Source: Pseudomonas gingeri (GTDB lineage: Bacteria; Pseudomonadota; Gammaproteobacteria; Pseudomonadales; Pseudomonadaceae). Taken from it: a DNA stretch of 64,000 nt. The stretch is taken from NCBI RefSeq assembly GCF_013385635.1, contig NZ_JACAPR010000015.1, positions 1 to 64,000 of the forward strand, in the 5' to 3' direction. Within the stretch, counting starts at the first letter, position 1, and each line of letters begins with the position of its first letter. A model generated the notes under the pieces. It ran no database searches. It was not told the origin of the DNA and saw only the letters and a program-made list of their open reading frames with translations. Position numbers and translations under genes: made by a program. Shown here one piece after another: positions 58,677 to 64,000 of this stretch.

Positions 58677-59384
58677 CTAGAACGAGTGGCTGTGCTGGCG
58701 TCGCTTCCACTGGCTCAGCCGTTGTTGCAGGTTCAGCGGGCTGTGGATCTGCTGTTGCCGGGCGCGGCTGAACAGGATCAGCGCCAGTTCGGCGGTGGCC
58801 AGGGCATCGGCGCTGGCGTGGTGGCGTTCTTCGACGTGCAGGTTGAAGTGGCCGATCCAGTCATCCAGCCCGGCTTCGCGCAGAGTGGCTTGCGGGCACA
58901 GCAACGGCGCGATATCGGCGACATCGAGAAACGGATGCTGCAGGCGATAACCCAGGCTGTCCTTCAGGGCGCGGGACAGCATGTGCTGGTCGAACGGCGC
59001 GTGAAAGGCCAGCAGCGGGCTGTCGCCGACAAATGCCATGAAGTCCAGCAGGGCTTCGGCCGGGTCGCTGCCCGCCGCCAGGGCGCTCGGTCCCAGGCCA
59101 TGGATCAGTACGCTGGGGTTGACGGTCTGTTCGGTGCGCAAGAGCGTGCGTTCGAAGGATTGCCCCAGGTCGATGGCGCCATCCTCGATCACCACCGCGC
59201 CAATCGAAATCACCAGGTCGCGGTTGAGGTTGAGCCCGGTGGTTTCCAGGTCGACGACGATCCAGCGCTGCTCACGCAGCGAGCACTCGCCCAGGGGTGT
59301 CGCCGTCGGCAATTGTCGCAGGCGCTCCAGTTGCGCCGCCGTGAGCTGCGGTGTGTTGGACTTCAGCCAGGAAAACAGCTTCAT
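58677..59384 (-). CDS. DnaQ-like 3'-5' exonuclease
   Basis: A 235-residue DEDDh exonuclease. ExoI WIVVDLETTGLN, ExoII AFHAPFDQHML and ExoIII ERHHASADALATAEL supply the four acidic residues and the His. It is like PolC/DnaQ epsilon-type proteins that are not the replicative subunit. Overlaps the stop of the CBS/DUF294 gene by four bases; the two form a widely conserved pair in gamma-proteobacteria. Confidence 0.88.
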   Translation of the reverse strand: MKLFSWLKSNTPQLTAAQLERLRQLPTATPLGECSLREQRWIVVDLETTGLNLNRDLVISIGAVVIEDGAIDLGQSFERTLLRTEQTVNPSVLIHGLGPSALAAGSDPAEALLDFMAFVGDSPLLAFHAPFDQHMLSRALKDSLGYRLQHPFLDVADIAPLLCPQATLREAGLDDWIGHFNLHVEERHHASADALATAELALILFSRARQQQIHSPLNLQQRLSQWKRRQHSHSF

Positions 59385-61315
59385 AGCTGGTACCGCAGGG
59401 CCAGGCTGCTTTGCAGGCGCTGGGCCTGGCGCAGGGATTCGCGCAGGATGCGCCGGTCCAGGTGATTGAGGCTTTCCGGGTCGACCCGGTTGGAGTACGG
59501 CAGGTTGTCGCGGGTCTGCAACTGGTGCTGCTGCATGCGGGTCTGCTGGATAAAGTGGTAGGCCTCTTCATAGGCGGCGCCGTCGAGGGGTTCGATGACC
59601 TCCCTGGCGACCAGCTGTTGCAGACGGGCCAGGGTGTTATTGGCCTCGATGCCGTTGGCCAGCGCCAGCAGGCGGGCGCCGTCGACAAAGGGCGTGAGGC
59701 CCTGGACCTTGAGGTCGAGGGTCGCCTTGTCGCTGCCCTTGCGGCTCAGCACGAACTCGCGGAAACGTCCCACCGGCGGGCGGTTGCGCAGGGCGTTTTC
59801 GGCCATCATGCGCTGGAACAGGCGGTTGTCGGCGACCTGGGCGAGAATACCCTGGCGCAGTTGCTGGCAGGCCTGCTCGTCGCCCCAGACTACCCGCAGG
59901 TCGAAATAGATGCTCGACCCCAGCAGGTTTTCCGGCGTCGCCTCGCGAATGAAGGCGGAGAAGCGCCTGGCCCATTCGGCGCGGGACAGGCACAGCTCGG
60001 GGTTGCCGGCCATGATATTGCCCTTGCACAGGGTGAACCCGCACAGCGCCAGGCTCTGGTTGATCTGCTGGGCCAGCGGCAGCAGCTTGCCGCGAATCTC
60101 GGCGGCATGGGCCGCATCACGGGCTTCGAAGAGGATGCCGTTGTCCTGGTCGGTGTGCAGGGTCTGTTCGCGGCGGCCTTCGCTGCCGAAACACAGCCAG
60201 CTGAAGGGCACGCCGGGATCGCCGCGGTCGGCCAGGGTCAGTTCGATCACCCGGCACACCGTGTGATCGTTGAGCAGGGTGATGATATGGGTGATCTGCG
60301 TCGAGGAGGCGCCGTGGGCCAGCATGCGCTCCACCAACTGGCCGATCTCGCCGCGTATCGCCACCAGGTGGTCCACCCGGGCGGCGGTGCGGATGGTCCG
60401 CGCCAGGTGTACCAGGTCGACCCGTTGCAGGGAAAACAGATCGCGCTCGGAGACCACGCCGCACAACCGCTGGTCCTTTACCAGGCAGACATGGGCGATA
60501 TGCCGTTCGGTCATGGCGATGGCCGCGTCGAAGGCGCTGTGGTCCGGGGTCAGGGCGAACGGTGCCCTGGTCATGTGCCGGTCGATACTCTGGTTGAAGT
60601 CATTGGTGCCGTCGGCCACCACCTGGCGCAGGTCGCGCAAGGTAAAAATGCCCACCGGGGCCTTGAGCTCGTCGACGACCACGATGCTGCCGACCTGCTG
60701 CTCATGCATCAGGGTCACCGCTTCGCGCAGTGGGGTGAGCGGCCCGCAGGTGACCGGATGACGCATGGCCAGCTCGCCGAGGCGGCTGTTCAGGGAGTAT
60801 TGCGTGCCGAGGGTTTCCACGGCCTTCTGCTGGACCTGCTGGTTGACCTGGTCCAGCAGGCTGCTGACGCAGCGCAGGGCGAAGTTGCGGAAACGGTCGG
60901 ACAACGAGAACAGCTTGATAAAGGCCGCTTTGTTCAGTTGCAGGCAGAAGGTGTCTTCGCCCGCCAGGTGCTCGGTGCGGGTGGCACGTTCGCCCAGCAG
61001 CGCGGCCAACGGGAAGCATTCGCCGGTGGTGATTTCGAAGACCGTCTCGGTGCCGCCACGGGCGGTGTGCGGGCGCTCGCCGACGATGCGTCCCTGCTTG
61101 ACGATATAGAAGTGCTCCACCGGGCCGTCGGCGGGCTTGATGATGCTCTCGCCCTGGCTGTAGAAGCGCAGTTGGCATTGCTCGACCAGATACGCCAGGT
61201 GGGCGTGCTCCATCTGGTTGAACGGGGGGAATCGTTGCAGGAACTGCAGGGTGCCGTGGATGTTTTGCAACACCGCGGTCTTCCCTGCCTGGGTGAAGGC
61301 ATCCGCTTTGCTCAT
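59381..61315 (-). CDS. cNMP-binding, CBS and DUF294 nucleotidyltransferase-like protein
   Basis: A 644-residue soluble regulatory protein. Residues about 25-150 are a cyclic-nucleotide-binding fold (FYIVKQGRIVGERP; TGECFPLAALLGER), about 185-300 two CBS domains (MHEQQVGSIVVVDELKAPVG; HIAHVCLVKDQRLCGVVSER), about 375-440 a DUF294 nucleotidyltransferase-like domain with GSEGRREQTLHTDQDNG, and the rest its C-terminal substrate domain. The GS...D.D pattern looks catalytically complete. It may add a nucleotide to a protein or small molecule in response to cAMP-like and adenylate signals; the target is unknown. Confidence 0.9.
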   Translation of the reverse strand: MSKADAFTQAGKTAVLQNIHGTLQFLQRFPPFNQMEHAHLAYLVEQCQLRFYSQGESIIKPADGPVEHFYIVKQGRIVGERPHTARGGTETVFEITTGECFPLAALLGERATRTEHLAGEDTFCLQLNKAAFIKLFSLSDRFRNFALRCVSSLLDQVNQQVQQKAVETLGTQYSLNSRLGELAMRHPVTCGPLTPLREAVTLMHEQQVGSIVVVDELKAPVGIFTLRDLRQVVADGTNDFNQSIDRHMTRAPFALTPDHSAFDAAIAMTERHIAHVCLVKDQRLCGVVSERDLFSLQRVDLVHLARTIRTAARVDHLVAIRGEIGQLVERMLAHGASSTQITHIITLLNDHTVCRVIELTLADRGDPGVPFSWLCFGSEGRREQTLHTDQDNGILFEARDAAHAAEIRGKLLPLAQQINQSLALCGFTLCKGNIMAGNPELCLSRAEWARRFSAFIREATPENLLGSSIYFDLRVVWGDEQACQQLRQGILAQVADNRLFQRMMAENALRNRPPVGRFREFVLSRKGSDKATLDLKVQGLTPFVDGARLLALANGIEANNTLARLQQLVAREVIEPLDGAAYEEAYHFIQQTRMQQHQLQTRDNLPYSNRVDPESLNHLDRRILRESLRQAQRLQSSLALRYQL

Positions 61316-61557
61316 GACCGCTATCGCTGTTGTCCGTTGTTGTTATCGAGCTCTTTCACCCATGGTCGGACGTCGAGTGGCAGGTGCCCATTGGACGTAA
61401 GTCTAGGTTTGAGAAATAACCTACAGTTAACTAGTCGAGTTCTTAATGAAGTCCCTCTTGGAAAACTTTCCGACGAAGTGCACATTGAGCACCCGTTTAG
61501 CGATGTCTGACCACAGTGCTAGGGGATTGGATAGCTAAGGGAAGCTAGAGAACCGTT

Positions 61558-62001
61558 ATGTCCGACCAAGATATTTTGAGCGATGCCGAGCGTGAAGCCT
61601 TACTTCAGGTGATGCAGGCACCGCAATTGCCACCACAACGGGTGCTGATCGTCGATGACGACCAGGACGCCCGTGAGTTGTTGTCGGAGATTTTTGCCCT
61701 GGATGGCATTCATTGCATGACCGCCGCCAGCGGTAGCGCGGCGTTCGAGGTGTTGGAGGCGAACCGCTCCATCGGTTTGCTGATCACCGACCTGCGCATG
61801 GCCGACGATGGCCTGGACCTGATTCGCAAGGTACGCGGCTCGGAGCGGGCGGCGTTGCCGATCATCATCGTCTCCGGCAATGCCGAGGTGCGTGATGCCA
61901 TTGATGCCATGCATTTGAGCGTGGTGGATTTCCTGCTCAAGCCGATCAATGCCGATCATCTGCTGAAGCTGGTCAAGCGTGAACTGGGGATGGTGGCCTA
62001 G
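61558..62001 (+). CDS. Single-domain response regulator
   Basis: A 147-residue receiver-only protein: a 25-residue N-terminal extension, acidic triad LIVDDDQD, phospho-acceptor Asp78 in LLITDLRM, the Ser/Thr position VSGNAEV and Lys128 in DFLLKPI. No output domain is present, so it works by protein contact or phosphotransfer. No kinase gene is adjacent; it is divergent from the CBS/DUF294 gene. Confidence 0.88.
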   Translation: MSDQDILSDAEREALLQVMQAPQLPPQRVLIVDDDQDARELLSEIFALDGIHCMTAASGSAAFEVLEANRSIGLLITDLRMADDGLDLIRKVRGSERAALPIIIVSGNAEVRDAIDAMHLSVVDFLLKPINADHLLKLVKRELGMVA

Positions 62002-62011
62002 GCCTGAAGCC

Positions 62012-62076
62012 GGCTGGCCGGTGATGGCGATGCAAGCCACACCGTCGCTATCGCTGGCAAGCCAGCTCCTACAGGG
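62012..62076. repeat. REP pair, degenerate
   Basis: GCCGGCTGGCCGGTGATGGC and ATCGCTGGCAAGCCAGCTCC face each other after the response regulator gene. Confidence 0.6.
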
Positions 62077-62104
62077 AATGGCGGTGTATTGAGACAGCGT
62101 AATG

Positions 62105-62140
62105 AAAAAAGCCCTGGTCGTTGCCGATCAGGGCTTTTTC
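62105..62140. terminator. Bidirectional terminator between the response regulator gene and glcB
   Basis: GAAAAAAGCCCTG and CAGGGCTTTTTC pair around a 12-base loop, with A-run and T-run on the two sides, so it can end both convergent transcripts. Confidence 0.88.
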
Positions 62141-62155
62141 TGTTTCGTCGCGTGA

Positions 62156-64000
62156 TTACAGGCCGTTGCGGGCCTTGAACTCGCGGCGACGACGGTGCAG
62201 TACCGGCTCGGTGTAGCCGTTTGGTTGCCTGGTCCCTTCGATCACCAGTTCGACCGCCGCCTGGAAGGCGATGTTGCTGTCGAAGTCCGGTGCCAGCGGA
62301 CGGTACAGGGCGTCGCCGGCATTCTGCCGGTCAACCACCGGCGCCATGCGCTTGAGGCTTTCCATGACCTGGTCCCGGGTGACGATGCCGTGGCGCAGCC
62401 AATTGGCGATGTGCTGGCTGGAAATCCGCAGGGTGGCGCGGTCTTCCATCAGCCCGACGTCGTTGATGTCCGGCACTTTCGAACAGCCGACGCCCTGGTC
62501 GATCCAGCGCACCACGTAACCGAGGATGCCCTGGGCGTTGTTGTCCAGTTCGTTGCGGATCTCTTCGGCCGACCAGTCGGTGCTGCCCGCCAGCGGGATG
62601 GTCAGGATATCGTCCACCGAAGCCCGGGCACGCTTGGCCAGTTCGGCCTGGCGGGCGAACACGTCGACCTTGTGGTAGTGCAGCGCATGCAGCGCGGCAG
62701 CGGTCGGCGACGGCACCCAGGCGGTATTGGCGCCGGCCAGGGGGTGGGCGATTTTCTGTTCGAGCATCGCCGCCATCAGGTCGGGCATGGCCCACATGCC
62801 TTTGCCGATCTGGGCGCGACCTTGCAGGCCGGTGCTCAAACCGATATCGACGTTCCAGTTCTCGTAGGCGCCGATCCATTTTTCCGCTTTCATGGCGGCC
62901 TTGCGCACCATCGCGCCGGCTTCCATGGAGGTGTGGATTTCGTCGCCGGTACGGTCGAGGAAGCCGGTGTTGATGAACACCACGCGCTCGCTGGCGGCCT
63001 TGATGCAAGCCTTCAGGTTGACGGTGGTGCGCCGCTCCTCGTCCATGATCCCGACTTTCAGGGTGTTGCGCGGCAGGTTCAGCACGTCTTCGATGCGGCC
63101 GAACAGTTCGTTGGTGAACGCCGCTTCTTCCGGACCGTGCATCTTCGGCTTGACGATATAGACCGAGCCGGTGCGGCTGTTCTTGCGCACGTTGTTGCCG
63201 TTGAGGCTGTGGATCGCCGCGAGGCTGGTGACCAGGCCGTCGAGGATGCCTTCGGGGACTTCGTTGCCGTCTTTGTCGAGGATCGCGTCGATGGTCATCA
63301 GGTGACCGACGTTGCGCACGAACAGCAGCGAGCGACCGTGCAGGCTCAGTTCGCCGCCGCCTGGGGCGGTGTAGGTGCGGTCGGCGTTCATGGTGCGGGT
63401 GAAGGTGGTGCCGGCCTTGGCGACTTCTTCCGCCAGGTCGCCCTTCATCAGGCCGAGCCAGTTGCGGTAGATCACCACCTTGTCATCGGCATCGACGGCG
63501 GCGACCGAGTCTTCGCAATCCATGATGGTGGTCAGGGCCGCTTCCATCAGCAGGTCCTTCACGCCGGCGGCGTCGGTCTGGCCGACCGGGCTGCTGGCGT
63601 CGATCTGGATTTCGAAGTGCAGGCCGTTGTTCTTCAGCAAGATGGCGGTGGGGGCCGCGGCATCGCCGTGGAAACCGATCAGTTGGGTATCGTTGCGCAG
63701 GCCGCTGTTGCTGCCGCCCTTGAGGGTGACCACCAGCTTGCGGTCGACGATCTTGTAGCCGATGGAGTCGACATGGGAACCGGCCGCCAGCGGTGCGGCT
63801 TCATCGAGAAAGGCGCGGGCGAAGGCGATGACCTTGTCGCCGCGGACCTTGTTGTAGCCCTTGCCCTTTTCCGCGCCGCCGGCTTCGCTGATGGCGTCGG
63901 TGCCGTAGAGGGCGTCATACAGCGAACCCCAGCGGGCGTTCGAGGCGTTGAGGGCGAAACGCGCGTTCATCACCGGGACCACCAACTGCGGGCCGGCGGT
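62156..64000 (-). CDS. glcB: Malate synthase G (5' end beyond the window)
   Basis: The frame is open to the right edge; 614 C-terminal residues of an enzyme normally about 725 long are visible. Malate synthase condenses glyoxylate with acetyl-CoA in the glyoxylate shunt and glycolate use. Family segments include TIMDCEDSVAAVDADDKVV, VKPKMHGPEEAAFTNELFGR, IMDEERRTTVNLKACI, FINTGFLDRTGDEIHTSM and GVGCSKVPDINDVGLMEDRA. The absent N-terminal ~110 residues lie outside the window, not lost. Confidence 0.97.
   Translation of the reverse strand, partial: TAGPQLVVPVMNARFALNASNARWGSLYDALYGTDAISEAGGAEKGKGYNKVRGDKVIAFARAFLDEAAPLAAGSHVDSIGYKIVDRKLVVTLKGGSNSGLRNDTQLIGFHGDAAAPTAILLKNNGLHFEIQIDASSPVGQTDAAGVKDLLMEAALTTIMDCEDSVAAVDADDKVVIYRNWLGLMKGDLAEEVAKAGTTFTRTMNADRTYTAPGGGELSLHGRSLLFVRNVGHLMTIDAILDKDGNEVPEGILDGLVTSLAAIHSLNGNNVRKNSRTGSVYIVKPKMHGPEEAAFTNELFGRIEDVLNLPRNTLKVGIMDEERRTTVNLKACIKAASERVVFINTGFLDRTGDEIHTSMEAGAMVRKAAMKAEKWIGAYENWNVDIGLSTGLQGRAQIGKGMWAMPDLMAAMLEQKIAHPLAGANTAWVPSPTAAALHALHYHKVDVFARQAELAKRARASVDDILTIPLAGSTDWSAEEIRNELDNNAQGILGYVVRWIDQGVGCSKVPDINDVGLMEDRATLRISSQHIANWLRHGIVTRDQVMESLKRMAPVVDRQNAGDALYRPLAPDFDSNIAFQAAVELVIEGTRQPNGYTEPVLHRRRREFKARNGL

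Noticed and set aside
59411..61510. 699-codon frame opposite the CBS/DUF294 gene
   Set aside because: Same reason: shadow frame, no motifs, and it runs past the real gene's start.

Overview
The window (64 kb, GC-rich) looks like chromosome of a Pseudomonas of the fluorescens type. The evidence is the pseudomonad-style gene sets (gbcAB, glyA-soxBDAG-purU-fdhA, creBCD, fiuA-fiuR-fiuI), strong GC codon bias with long antisense shadow ORFs, and many REP and other palindromic intergenic repeats typical of that group. The gene order echoes two P. aeruginosa PAO1 neighbourhoods that I recall (around PA5410-PA5421 and PA0462-PA0472). I see no rRNA, tRNA, CRISPR array, insertion sequence or prophage.

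Left part (1-14.6 kb): a type VI secretion baseplate gene (tssF) runs in from the left edge and is followed by what looks like the stump of tssG. Facing it on the minus strand is a complete-looking type II secretion/MSHA-like machine: three overlapping pseudopilin genes, an AA10 chitin-active LPMO as probable cargo, GspG, a lytic transglycosylase, GspF, GspE, PilM/N/O/P-like platform proteins and a lipoprotein secretin. Beyond the pseudopilins is about 1.2 kb without convincing genes that holds four degenerate repeat units, each with a consensus DnaA box.

Region 14.6-21.3 kb: three plus-strand genes form a probable redox unit: a 1150-residue fusion of a GMC-type flavin oxidoreductase with an alpha/beta hydrolase whose nucleophile elbow carries Cys instead of Ser, a membrane-anchored di-haem cytochrome c, and a calcineurin-like metallophosphoesterase. 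This is the least familiar system in the window.

Region 21.7-38.9 kb: glycine betaine to serine and C1 metabolism. The divergent gbcA and gbcB demethylate glycine betaine, soxBDAG oxidises sarcosine, glyA handles glycine/serine with 5,10-methylene-THF, ltaE cleaves threonine, purU hydrolyses 10-formyl-THF and fdhA oxidises formaldehyde. Between gbcB and ltaE lie a chemoreceptor, a candidate structured RNA, a ZapB-like/ZapA-like gene pair and a 68-residue orphan.

Region 39-50 kb: a membrane-anchored orphan, an ECF sigma/anti-sigma pair, a DUF2780 protein, a YjfL-YjfM-YjfC-like operon (DUF350, DUF1190, glutathionylspermidine-synthase-like), an acyltransferase, a retropepsin-like protease and creBC-creD, with a phased TCCAC repeat before creD that resembles CreB binding sites.

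Region 50-64 kb: an ExuT-like hexuronate transporter, a PepSY-TM protein with a 63-residue partner, the ferrichrome-type receptor/anti-sigma/sigma set fiuA-fiuR-fiuI with a Fur-like box, a DnaQ-like exonuclease coupled to a cNMP/CBS/DUF294 protein, a stand-alone response regulator, and malate synthase G, which runs off the right edge. Intergenic spaces are unusually rich in tandem REP arrays (61-, 113- and 117-bp periods) and in about ten copies of a ~107-bp double-hairpin element starting GATCGTTCCCACGC.
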